Assembly: GCF_000015045.1 (NCBI RefSeq)
Contig: NC_008609.1
Span: 3,014,001-3,078,000 of the forward strand
DNA: 64,000 bases
Origin: Pelobacter propionicus DSM 2379
Lineage (GTDB): Bacteria > Desulfobacterota > Desulfuromonadia > Geobacterales > Pseudopelobacteraceae
Direction: 5' to 3'
In this document: positions 8,834 through 16,830 of the stretch, piece after piece
Layout of the letters: every line of letters starts with the position of its first letter
How positions within the stretch are numbered: position 1 is the first letter of the stretch
Notes under the pieces: model-generated
Database searches by the model: none
What the model was told of the DNA's origin: nothing
The model's input: the letters and a program-made list of their open reading frames with translations, nothing else
Translations under genes and position numbers: made by a program

Positions 8834-9718
8834 TTATACATCACGACAGATCTTGCCTGTGAGTTCCCGGTACTGCCATGCAGCCCGTTCAATGGAAAAA
8901 TCGCGTGACCTCGCACGGAGCGATTCCTTGTCGCATCCGGATTCGAAACAACGCAGCATGGCTTGAGCCAGGCTGTTCTCATCCCTGACCGGAACCAGGG
9001 CGCCATACCGGCCATGATCGAGGATTTCGGCCGGGCCGCTGGGACAATCGGTGCTGACAACCGGACAACCGCAGGCAAGGGCCTCGGCTATCACCATGGA
9101 CATCCCCTCGTAAATGGAAGAGACCACCATCAGGGATGCACGGGCCATGTACTGGTAGGGGTTGTCCACGAAGCCGGGCATCAGCAGATCGTCGGAAAGC
9201 CCCAACTCTCCGGCCAGTTCTTCCAGACTGCGTCGCAGCTTGCCTTCTCCCAGGATCAGCAGCCGCAATGGACGTTCCCTGCGAGCGATGGCAAAGGCCC
9301 TGAACAGGGTACTGAAGTCCTTCTGTGGCTTGAACCCACCCACAGCCAGAATAACCGGCGGCGCGTTATCGCAAAACCAGGGATGATCAAAAGGTTCCGC
9401 GGCCTTCTTCAACAGGTCTGGAGATACTACCGGATTGTAAATTGTCTGGACCGCCTCACGCCTCATACCCAGAACCTGGGCAAGATCATCGGCCACACCA
9501 TGGGAAACCGCTACCAGGGCATGAGCACGGGGGTAGAAGCGCCGGGCAACCTCCACCTGAGCCTTGATGCGCCGTCGCTTGCTATTGGCAACTTCAACGG
9601 AAAGGTTGTTATGCACCGTGGCTATGATAGGAACGTCATTTCCGGCCAGTGACGAAGCCATGATAGCCACCGCATTGGGATAATCCATGGCCGAGATCAG
9701 CACATCCGGACGCTCTAG
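8834..9718 (-). pseudogene. GT4 glycosyltransferase, 3' part (gene split by an IS)
   Basis: C-terminal 294 codons of a family-4 (GT-B) glycosyltransferase. It contains PVILAVGGFKPQKDF at the start of the donor-binding lobe and SSIYEGMSMVIAEALACGCPVV, the E-x7-E signature. The open frame extends to 9763, but the bases beyond 9718 belong to the inserted element. The missing N-terminal lobe is at 11396-11750. Joining position 11396 to 9714 with one CTAG gives an uninterrupted 411-residue protein (…TRYLR/LERPDV…). As it stands the enzyme is very likely inactive, unless an IS-borne promoter lets the C-terminal lobe be made alone, which would still lack the acceptor lobe. Confidence 0.85.
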
Positions 9719-11395
9719 GAGTCTGTCGGGCTTGACCTCAGGGGCGCCCTCTTTTGTGGCCAAGCCGATTAAAAAAGTTCCGTATGTGTTCGTCTTCCCA
9801 CCGGCAACCTGGTTAATTCAGCCCTTTCAGCGATGACTGCGGTTATTACAGGCTGATTTTCGCTATTTCTCATTCTATCCGGCCAAGACATGCAGCCGTT
9901 TGATGTTGTAGGCCATGCAGACGAGGTTCCATTCGCCTTTTACTGCTTCAAAGCCACGAAGAAGAAAGCTTCTGAATCCCATGACCGCCTTGATGATGCC
10001 GAAGACCGGTTCCGAGGTGACTTTTCGCTGGGCGTAGATCGCCTTGCCGGAAGGTGTCTTCAGGCGATGCTTCATTCTGGCCACGGAATCGGCATCTTCG
10101 GGTAACGGCGGCGGTTCGGCAAAGCGCTCCATCAGTGGCACGTTGTGACTCTGCCGGTCTACGGCAATGTAGGGAGTTATCCCGTTCTCCTCACAGGCAG
10201 TTACATTGGTTTCGCTGAAGTAGCCACTGTCAGCTACCAGATCGGTTGCCTTGCCAAGCTTCTCAGGCAGCGCCGCCAGGTTCTCCAGGGTCGGTGTCAG
10301 CTCCTGTTTGTCATTGGGATTCTGGGTAACATGGGCCGAAACGATGAGCTTTGATGCTGTATCCACACCGGCCTGGGCGTTGTAAGTCTGCTCGAATCCG
10401 CCACCGGAGGTCGGCATGATCCGCGACTCTTCATCGGTCAGATTGACCTGATCTTTGGCAGTGGGGCCGGATTTGGGCGGTTTCGGCTCTTTCCCCTTGG
10501 CCTTCTTGCCCGTTGCCTGCTCCTTCTTGGCCCGTTCGGCGACTTTCTTCTCATAAGCGGCCTGTTCACGAGCATGGCGCTCAGCGGCTCGTTTTTCGAT
10601 CTCGACCTTGGCTGCGGCAATGGCGGAAAGACGCTTTTCCCGACGTTCCAGTTCTTCGGGGATGTTCATGCCGTCCGGAATATCGGCACGGTCCGCTGCC
10701 TCGGCCTTTTTGAGCAGTTCGCCAACCTCAGCCTTGATCTGCTCTTCAAGCTTGCAGGCATGCTCATAGCTCAGCGCCTTGTGCTTGGAGGCGTTCGCCT
10801 TGATTTTGCTGCCATCCAAACTAACGTTGCCCAGTTTCAGCACCTCCATCTGATGAGCGATCAGCAGAATCTGGGCAAACAGCTTGTTCAGTTGCGGCAG
10901 AAAACGCCGGCGGAAGGTGGCAATGGTATCGTGGTCAGGATGACTGTTTGCCGCTATGAACCGGAATGCCACGGAGTCGTAGGTGCTGCGCTCAAGCTTC
11001 CGGCTGGAGAATACGCCTGTCGCATAACCGTAAAACAACAATGCTACCAGCATCTCAGGGTTATAGGGCTGCGAGCCTCGGCCGGCATAGGTAGCTTTCA
11101 AAGAGCGCAGGTCGAGCTGTTCGACAATTTCGACCACAAACCGGGCCAAGTGCTTTTCTGGTAGCCAATCCTGCAGCGATGGCGGGAGCAGATAGGGTGT
11201 TTCCCGGTCAACTTCAATAAACTTTGATTTCATAGTCAACCCCGATACCTAACCAGTTGATATTACCGGACAAATATACGGGATACACCAAGAAAACGCA
11301 AGCTAAAGCTGACGACTTATTCAATAAATACAGCAGGTTAACCAATTGAAAACGCCCTGGAGATGACGGCTGAATGCGTTAAGCCCGACAGACTC
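9719..11395 (-). mobile_element. IS1182-family insertion sequence (1677 bp)
   Basis: Terminal inverted repeats are perfect for 15 bases (GAGTCTGTCGGGCTT at 9719-9733 and its complement at 11381-11395). The flanking CTAG at 9715-9718 and 11396-11399 is a 4-base target duplication; because it is palindromic it could equally be read as part of 19-base repeats. A single transposase gene fills most of the element. Perfect ends, an intact transposase and an exact target duplication suggest a fairly recent insertion. The element interrupts a GT4 gene. Confidence 0.9.
9875..11233 (-). CDS. IS1182-family transposase
   Basis: 452 residues from the ATG at 11233; a TTG two codons earlier is less likely. 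The N-terminal ~90 residues are the InsH/DUF772-type domain (LPEKHLARFVVEIVEQLD … YNPEMLVALLFYGYATG). The catalytic DDE triad can be placed at SLDGSKIKANAS (first D), LVADSGYFSE (second D) and TSEPVFGIIKAVMG (E). A long charged, Lys/Glu/Ala-rich insert of roughly 100 residues (about 170-265), probably coiled coil, lies between the first and second catalytic segments, as is usual in this family. No frameshift or internal stop is seen, so the enzyme is probably functional. Gaps inside the IS (9734-9874 and 11234-11380) contain no other gene. Confidence 0.92.
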   Translation of the reverse strand: MKSKFIEVDRETPYLLPPSLQDWLPEKHLARFVVEIVEQLDLRSLKATYAGRGSQPYNPEMLVALLFYGYATGVFSSRKLERSTYDSVAFRFIAANSHPDHDTIATFRRRFLPQLNKLFAQILLIAHQMEVLKLGNVSLDGSKIKANASKHKALSYEHACKLEEQIKAEVGELLKKAEAADRADIPDGMNIPEELERREKRLSAIAAAKVEIEKRAAERHAREQAAYEKKVAERAKKEQATGKKAKGKEPKPPKSGPTAKDQVNLTDEESRIMPTSGGGFEQTYNAQAGVDTASKLIVSAHVTQNPNDKQELTPTLENLAALPEKLGKATDLVADSGYFSETNVTACEENGITPYIAVDRQSHNVPLMERFAEPPPLPEDADSVARMKHRLKTPSGKAIYAQRKVTSEPVFGIIKAVMGFRSFLLRGFEAVKGEWNLVCMAYNIKRLHVLAG

Positions 11396-11750
11396 CTAGG
11401 CGCAGATAACGGGTCAACGGGTGGAGAGCACCAAGAACGAAGTGAGGTTTGGGAGCAAAAACCATGCGCGCCCAGAACCATGCATCAGGTCCCAGACGGG
11501 GCAGACAGAGCAGAGATTGTCGCGCCGACCGGACCTTCAGGTCCACCACCCGGACGGCTGGCGGTATTTCGTCCAGAAAATGCCCTGTCCTGCGAGCCAT
11601 GACCATATCTACCTGTTGTCCCTGGTCAATCAGCCCCTGCGCCAGGTTGAGCATGGCGCGCTCTGCACCGCCGCTCCCCTGCATGGAGCGCATGAAGATG
11701 GCGATTTTTCTGGAATGTGACGTCATGGACTGGACTTTAGACTTTGTCAT
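11396..11750 (-). pseudogene. GT4 glycosyltransferase, 5' part (gene split by an IS)
   Basis: The first ~118 codons of the interrupted glycosyltransferase. After the ATG the protein reads IAIFMRSMQGSGGAERAMLNLAQGL, the glycine-rich loop and helix at the start of the GT4 acceptor lobe. At the insertion point the frame passes into the element and ends seven codons later (…LRLGVCRA). The matching 3' part is at 8834-9718. A short alternative start exists at M9 (MTSHSRKIAIF). It follows the ELM1-like gene (stop at 11877) by 126 bases that contain nothing recognisable. Confidence 0.85.
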
Positions 11751-11876
11751 GGAGATTCTATCCTGGAATACTTAAAGGCAGAGTGTTGGTGCACCGGGAT
11801 AAGGAACCGACGGAATACGGAAGAAAACACTTTTCCAGAATACATACTCAGAAGAATGTGCGAATCATGCGACACT

Positions 11877-12977
11877 TCAGCTTTCCCTTGGCTCAAGGAG
11901 GCTCCTGATTCTGGCGCAGGTCCGTTCCAGGTCCTGTTCATTAAAAACGAGCGGAACCTGAGCTTCAACCGGCTCTCCTAAGCGGGTAATGAGCCTCTTC
12001 TGCTTCAGGTTATCGACAAAATATCGCAGGTCCCGTGTGGATGTAATGAGCCCGAAGTCCACCAAGCACTCGTAGATGGACTCCCCAACTCCCCCCCGTT
12101 TCCTCAGCAGTATGGATCGGAGAAACTCTGTCCGTCGCATCTTCCTGTCGTGGGAAACAGGCAGGTCGATTATGGAAACCGGTTTACCCGTCAGGCAAGC
12201 CTCGGCAATCATGGAGGCGCTGTCACAGGTGACGACAAACCGGTCAGCCAGGGCAAGATACGCAAGATAGGGGTTTCCCTGATGTGCGTCGAAAGGGTCG
12301 TGGATATAGCCGGGGCAGTGGATTTCACCGGCCAGTGCCCGAAAGGATGCCGGCGGGCAGCGTCGGCTGGCGGTGACCAGCAGCGACCCTCCCATCTGAC
12401 GGGCATGGGCACTGACCGCCTCTCCCAGGGAGGCCGCTGTGTGCTGATCTAAGGTAAAGGGGCGACTCGGGCCACCGACGAGAAACGCGGTCCACGGGCG
12501 GGGCAACGCCCGAAACCGCTCAGCCCAGACGATTCCCGCATTACTGAGGCATTGCGGTTCGTGCCGGATGACGGGGAGGGTATTGTGAATGACGTTGGGG
12601 CGGCTCGGCAGGCGATACTGGGGGGTCGTGACAACCAGATCGAACCATGAGAGGGGCGCCCAGGGGCGTCCCAGATGAACGAGTCTGGTTATCTCTCCCG
12701 AGCGTCTCTTGATCCACCGGGCAGCGGGGACACTCCGTTTGCCGATAGAGATGACCAGTGAGGGCCAGGGAGGCTCCAGGGGGGCTGAGTCACATGTCAG
12801 ACTGTCGAGACTTGCTCCCAGCAGAATATTGAAACGGCGTGAAAGCCCGTTGAAGCAGAGTTGTTTTTCAGTGCACGGCCACCCGAGGAGATTGGCCAGG
12901 GTGCGCACCTGAGCGTTGTCGCCTCCTTTCTGACCAAGCAGAATCCATACCCGCGGACTATCGATACGTTTATGCAT
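11877..12977 (-). CDS. ELM1-like putative glycosyltransferase
   Basis: 366 residues from the ATG at 12977 (a GGCGAGG lies about 10 bases upstream); the frame runs open to 13022 without a better start. RVWILLGQKGGDNAQVRTLANLLG at the N-terminus and FVVTCDSASMIAEACLTGKPVSIID near residue 270 are the two best-known blocks of the ELM1-like family, which is distantly GT-B and common in proteobacterial surface-polysaccharide clusters. It belongs to the same family as the protein cut by the window start (3-473). Upstream is a capsule-type protein, downstream the broken GT4 gene, all in one direction. Role in glycan assembly or lipid modification is inferred. Confidence 0.7.
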   Translation of the reverse strand: MHKRIDSPRVWILLGQKGGDNAQVRTLANLLGWPCTEKQLCFNGLSRRFNILLGASLDSLTCDSAPLEPPWPSLVISIGKRSVPAARWIKRRSGEITRLVHLGRPWAPLSWFDLVVTTPQYRLPSRPNVIHNTLPVIRHEPQCLSNAGIVWAERFRALPRPWTAFLVGGPSRPFTLDQHTAASLGEAVSAHARQMGGSLLVTASRRCPPASFRALAGEIHCPGYIHDPFDAHQGNPYLAYLALADRFVVTCDSASMIAEACLTGKPVSIIDLPVSHDRKMRRTEFLRSILLRKRGGVGESIYECLVDFGLITSTRDLRYFVDNLKQKRLITRLGEPVEAQVPLVFNEQDLERTCARIRSLLEPRES

Positions 12978-13148
12978 AACAATGGACCTCGCCGTCCATG
13001 CCGCTCCGGTTGCGCACGACAAATCCGACAGTCTCTGACGGTGCTCGACAGTTCACTTATGCGTTCAAAATTCCGTCACCCTTTAAAAAATACGCGGTTT
13101 TCCCCCGCCAGAACACGCATGATATCCAGGAACTTCGGCAAAGAGCGG

Positions 13149-14333
13149 CTACAGGCAGGAACCATACTCGCGGCGTACGGTACAGGGAACCAAGCCGTCA
13201 ACATCTCGTAGGATCTCGCGTAAAATCAATGGTTCCTGAAGATCACTCAAAGTCCATTGGTAGGCGAACAGCATGGCCAGATACTGGTCCCTGAGCTCGG
13301 CGCAATTACTTTGTTTCCCGCCCGCGCGGAGAAAATCCTGCAATTTTCCGGAAAAGGGGCTTTCCACGGCAGGCCCGGCCTGCATCTCACCAAGAGCCAG
13401 AACGGGTCGCTGCCACAGCAGTGCCTCGTGCAGAATATTGGAATTTATGGCAATCACGCCGCGGCAGTTGACATGGCGCACGAGATCGATCGTACGCGGT
13501 CCGTGACCGGCGTAGATCATTGTGTTGCAGGAATTAACCCTATATCGATTTCGATGAAAATCCCCGGGATGTTGGGCAAAGATGATCCGACAGGAAGAGG
13601 GAACGGATTCCACATAATCGATCAGGGCTTGACCGAGTTGCGTGCTGAACTTTCCCTGCTGGATACTCCCGCCGAGTGATGCCCCGGACTTCAAAAAAAC
13701 CAAGTCGTTCCCGGTCTTGGGTTGCTGCGCCACCAGAAAAAAGGGTTGTTCCACATAGTGGGCATGTATGACGGGCACATCGCCAAAGCCGGCGACCAGG
13801 TTCCTCTTCAGTCGCTTCAGCTTTTCAAATCCGCCAACGAGACGGACATACTCCTTGCTACTCTCGAATGTGACGTGACTGCGACAGTTACACCCCTGGG
13901 AGGAAAGTTGATAGGTGGATCGCGGTAACCAGCCATGTTCTGCGTAGATGACCTTCCTGCCGGAGATCTCTTTCCCGTCTGACGATTTGAGAGCATCGGA
14001 TTCCAATTTGACATCAACAGTTTCGCGGGACAATTTGGCAACGGAAAACAGGCCACGGCGACGACTCATGTCACGCGGAAGGCGGTAATCCCCCCACTGT
14101 AGAATGACCGACGCCGTATCCTCAAAAAGCTTTGAGTGATGCTTGACTGTGTGAAAAATGGAGGAGTACAGGAGGTGCCTGAAAAAAGCGCCCCTGGACA
14201 GGTAGTACGTAGGGACAAGCCCCTTCGAGACTTTGGGCAAACGCGAAAAATCGATCGTTTCCAGCCTTGGCACACCCCTTATCCGAGGAATGTTATCTCC
14301 CAGTGCGCGTAGAAAGGCTGAGAAAAACCTCAT
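13149..14333 (-). CDS. Capsule-polysaccharide-type glycosyltransferase (KpsC/KpsS-like), tentative
   Basis: 394 residues from the ATG at 14333, which follows GGGGGGCTCCTG; an ATG at 14372 would overlap the upstream gene. The block VIYAEHGWLPRSTYQLSSQGCN resembles the E-x-GWLP … G segment of capsule-synthesis proteins such as KpsC/KpsS (Kdo transferases for capsule linkers), and SRIIFAQHPGDFHRNR plus GVIAINSNILHEALLWQRPVLALG fits the second GT-B lobe with its donor site. Identity is not certain; it could be any GT-B transferase of that superfamily. It starts 13 bases after the serine palmitoyltransferase stop, so it may be cotranscribed with the sphingolipid cluster. Confidence 0.45.
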   Translation of the reverse strand: MRFFSAFLRALGDNIPRIRGVPRLETIDFSRLPKVSKGLVPTYYLSRGAFFRHLLYSSIFHTVKHHSKLFEDTASVILQWGDYRLPRDMSRRRGLFSVAKLSRETVDVKLESDALKSSDGKEISGRKVIYAEHGWLPRSTYQLSSQGCNCRSHVTFESSKEYVRLVGGFEKLKRLKRNLVAGFGDVPVIHAHYVEQPFFLVAQQPKTGNDLVFLKSGASLGGSIQQGKFSTQLGQALIDYVESVPSSCRIIFAQHPGDFHRNRYRVNSCNTMIYAGHGPRTIDLVRHVNCRGVIAINSNILHEALLWQRPVLALGEMQAGPAVESPFSGKLQDFLRAGGKQSNCAELRDQYLAMLFAYQWTLSDLQEPLILREILRDVDGLVPCTVRREYGSCL

Positions 14334-14346
14334 CAGGAGCCCCCCG

Positions 14347-15546
14347 TTACACAGCCCTGGGAAGAGTCCCAACGGTTTTCAGGGTTGCGAAGGCTTCTAT
14401 GATAACATCGATCTGCTCCGGCGTATGGGCCGCGCCGACGCTGCAGCGCAAAAGACTGGTGCCGTCGGGCGCCGCCGGCGGAAGCACCAGATTGACGTAG
14501 ACTCCCTGGTCGAGCATCCACTTCCAGGCCAGCAGGGTTTCCTCTTTTGATCCCATGTAGACAGCCACCACCGGTGTCGGTTCGGGACCGAGCCTGAAGC
14601 CCAGCTTGCCCAGCCCTTCATAGAGCTGGCGGGCGTTGGCCCAGAGACGGTCGCGCAGGTCGGTGCCCGCTTCCAGCAGCCTGAGCGCCTGGCGCACCGA
14701 GGCGATGGTGGCGGGAGACGGTGAGGCGGTAAAGACGTAGGAGCGGCTGGCATAGCGCACCAGGTCCAGTTCGGGGTGATTGCTGACGCAGAAGCCGCCG
14801 ATGGTCCCCAGGCTCTTGCTGAAGGTACCGACGATGAAATCCACCTGATCCAGGCAGCCGGCCTCCTCCACCAGCCCCCTCCCCTTCTTTCCCAGCACAC
14901 CCAGGGAATGGGCCTCATCGACCATCAGCCAGAAGCCGTACTGTTTCTTCAGGGCGACGATTTCCGCCAGGGGCGCCCGGTCGCCCAGCATGCTGTAGAT
15001 CCCCTCGATGATCACCAGGGCATCCTTCGTCCGCTCCCCCAGGCGGCGGAGCCGCTTCTCCAGATCGGCCGCGTTGTTGTGGCGGAAGCGGATGATGTCG
15101 GCGCCGCTCATGCGGCAGCCGTCGTAGATGCTGGCATGACTGTCGGCATCCAGCAGGATCAGGTCCCCCGGACCGGTCAGGGTGGAGATGGCTCCCAGAT
15201 TGGCCACGAATCCGGTGGAGAAGACGATGGCCGAGGCATAGCCGTAGAAAGCGGCCAGCTCCCGCTCCAGGGCGCGATGGCCGGAAAAGGTGCCGTTGGC
15301 CATGCGCGAACCGGTGGTTCCGGTCCCCTCGGCATGGGTTGCCGTGCAGGCAGCCTCGATACAGCGGGGATCGAAGGTCAGGCCCAGGTAGTTGTTAGTT
15401 CCCGCCAGCAGTGTTTCGCGGCCATTGATGCGCGCCTCGGTGGGCGACAGGATTTCCTCGATCTCCACGTTGAAGGGGTCGATGCCCAACTCTTCCAGCG
15501 CCGCCCGGCCCTGGGCGATGGTAGCCAGTTTGTCAAAGAGTCCCAT
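14347..15546 (-). CDS. spt: Serine palmitoyltransferase (alpha-oxoamine synthase family)
   Basis: 399 residues. PLP-dependent condensation of serine with a long-chain acyl thioester to give 3-ketosphinganine, the first step of sphingolipid synthesis. Visible family features are TNNYLGLTFDP (~51), GTGTTGSRMANG (~75-85), DADSHASIYDG with His137 stacking on PLP, DEAHSLGV with Asp210, and GTFSKSLG with the PLP lysine Lys244. Family relatives are BioF, Kbl, CqsA and HemA, but the N-terminal MGLFDK, the LSPTEA and ADSHASIYDG blocks and the adjacent ACP, reductase, acyl-AMP ligase and GNAT genes point to the bacterial serine palmitoyltransferase. The ACP gene ends two bases before this start region, implying tight coupling. 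Cytosolic enzyme. Confidence 0.82.
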   Translation of the reverse strand: MGLFDKLATIAQGRAALEELGIDPFNVEIEEILSPTEARINGRETLLAGTNNYLGLTFDPRCIEAACTATHAEGTGTTGSRMANGTFSGHRALERELAAFYGYASAIVFSTGFVANLGAISTLTGPGDLILLDADSHASIYDGCRMSGADIIRFRHNNAADLEKRLRRLGERTKDALVIIEGIYSMLGDRAPLAEIVALKKQYGFWLMVDEAHSLGVLGKKGRGLVEEAGCLDQVDFIVGTFSKSLGTIGGFCVSNHPELDLVRYASRSYVFTASPSPATIASVRQALRLLEAGTDLRDRLWANARQLYEGLGKLGFRLGPEPTPVVAVYMGSKEETLLAWKWMLDQGVYVNLVLPPAAPDGTSLLRCSVGAAHTPEQIDVIIEAFATLKTVGTLPRAV

Positions 15547-15548
15547 AC

Positions 15549-15806
15549 CTACCCCGCGATTTCCTGTTGAATGCGCAGCACGAAATCCTTCACCGTCCTG
15601 ATACCGGAGAGTTCGTTCAAGGGAAAGGAAAAATCGAAGCTATCCTCAACTTCTTCAACTATCTCCATCACCTTGAGCGAGTCGAGCTGCAGGTCATTGA
15701 CCAGTTCGGTCTCCTCGCCGATGGTGACCGGAGATTCGAGAAAACGCCCCAGGATGCTCTTCAGCTGTTCATAGATTTCCGTATAGTCTGCTGTGGCCAT
15801 CGTCAT
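15549..15806 (-). CDS. Acyl carrier protein of the sphingolipid cluster
   Basis: 85 residues from the ATG at 15806 (AAGGAAAGC directly upstream; an ATG two codons later is equally possible). LQLDSLKVMEI carries the phosphopantetheine serine at residue 43, within an acidic helical protein typical of ACPs. It stands between serine palmitoyltransferase and the reductase, the same arrangement as in Caulobacter, where a dedicated ACP is charged by an acyl-ACP synthetase and feeds serine palmitoyltransferase. The same role is inferred here, with the acyl-AMP ligase at 16831-18585 as the loading enzyme. Confidence 0.85.
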   Translation of the reverse strand: MTMATADYTEIYEQLKSILGRFLESPVTIGEETELVNDLQLDSLKVMEIVEEVEDSFDFSFPLNELSGIRTVKDFVLRIQQEIAG

Positions 15807-15870
15807 GCTTTCCTTGTCGTGAATTTCCTGGCCTGCTTCGCCCGCCGGATTCGGGGTTTGAACCGTTCCA

Positions 15871-16827
15871 TCATCCCAGGGTGCGCCGCAATCCCTCGGC
15901 CAGCCCCACCCGGGGGCTCCAGTTGACTGCCCGGCGAAAATCCTCATCATGGCAGACCCAGTCCTGGTGGCAGAGCTCCCTGACCTTGCCCGGCGTGAGC
16001 ATCGGCCGATAGCCGAAGAACCGTGATGCAGGGATGTTCAGGCGCGCCGCCAGCTCCAGAAGCGGGCGCGGAATGTCGACGCGGAGGACGGAGCGCCGGT
16101 AAAGCTCCCTGGCGACCCCCCTGATCTCCTCCCAGCTGTAGCCGCCTGCCTTGCCGTCATGCGGTTCAAAGCAACCGTTCAGGCCGCTGCCGTTCATGAG
16201 CCAGCACAGGACGGCTTCGGCAAGGTCGCTGACGTAGATCAGCGAGAGGCGCCCCGCACCGCTCCCCGGAACGAACAGGATTCCCCGGCGCATCCACTGC
16301 AGCAGGGGGAGCATCTCCCGGTCTCCGGGACCGTACACCGCCGGCGGTCGCAGGATCGTCCAGTCAAGCCCCTGGGCAGCGCTGCGCAGGGCATCCTCGC
16401 CCCGCCGCTTGCTGGCGGCATAGTCGGACAGTTCGGGCGACCTGGCGGCCAGGGATGAGAACAGGAGCAACCGCGGATGACCGGCCGACTCACGGGCTGC
16501 CGCCACGATGCGCTCCACTCCGCTGACATTGGCCGGCTCAAAGTCGGCCGGGCAGGCGCCGCGAACGGAACCGGCGCAGTGGATAACGGCCGAGGCACCC
16601 TCCACCAGCCGTCGCAGGCTCTCCCGGTCCCCCAGTTCGCCATGGATCCAGGTCAACCCTTTTGCTTCGAAACAGGATGCCAGGGAAGCCGGCCGCACCA
16701 GCGCCCTGACGCGCACCCGATCCTCCAGCAGACGGCGGATGATGGCACCGCCGACGAACCCGGTCCCTCCGGTAAGGGCTACGGTCAGCCCAGGGGATAA
16801 AGGAACTGCCCCCTCCGGCTCCCCCAT
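15871..16827 (-). CDS. NAD(P)-dependent epimerase/reductase, candidate 3-ketosphinganine reductase (CerR-like)
   Basis: 318 residues. Extended short-chain dehydrogenase fold: VALTGGTGFVGGAIIRRLL binds the cofactor, LLLFSSLAARS and YAASKRRGEDAL give the catalytic Ser/Tyr/Lys, and RPPAVYGPGDREM closes the active site. In Caulobacter the corresponding gene, in the same position relative to spt and its ACP, encodes CerR, which reduces the 3-keto group of the sphingoid intermediate. By synteny I assign the same role; sequence alone would only say NAD-dependent epimerase/dehydratase. The stop lies about 64 bases before the ACP start, and the acyl-AMP ligase stop is three bases upstream of this ATG. 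Confidence 0.7.
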   Translation of the reverse strand: MGEPEGAVPLSPGLTVALTGGTGFVGGAIIRRLLEDRVRVRALVRPASLASCFEAKGLTWIHGELGDRESLRRLVEGASAVIHCAGSVRGACPADFEPANVSGVERIVAAARESAGHPRLLLFSSLAARSPELSDYAASKRRGEDALRSAAQGLDWTILRPPAVYGPGDREMLPLLQWMRRGILFVPGSGAGRLSLIYVSDLAEAVLCWLMNGSGLNGCFEPHDGKAGGYSWEEIRGVARELYRRSVLRVDIPRPLLELAARLNIPASRFFGYRPMLTPGKVRELCHQDWVCHDEDFRRAVNWSPRVGLAEGLRRTLG

Positions 16828-16830
16828 GGC

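Noticed and set aside
8834-9763. An intact 309-residue glycosyltransferase beginning at 9763
   Set aside because: Its first residues are encoded by the inserted IS; the natural N-terminal lobe is on the other side of the element.
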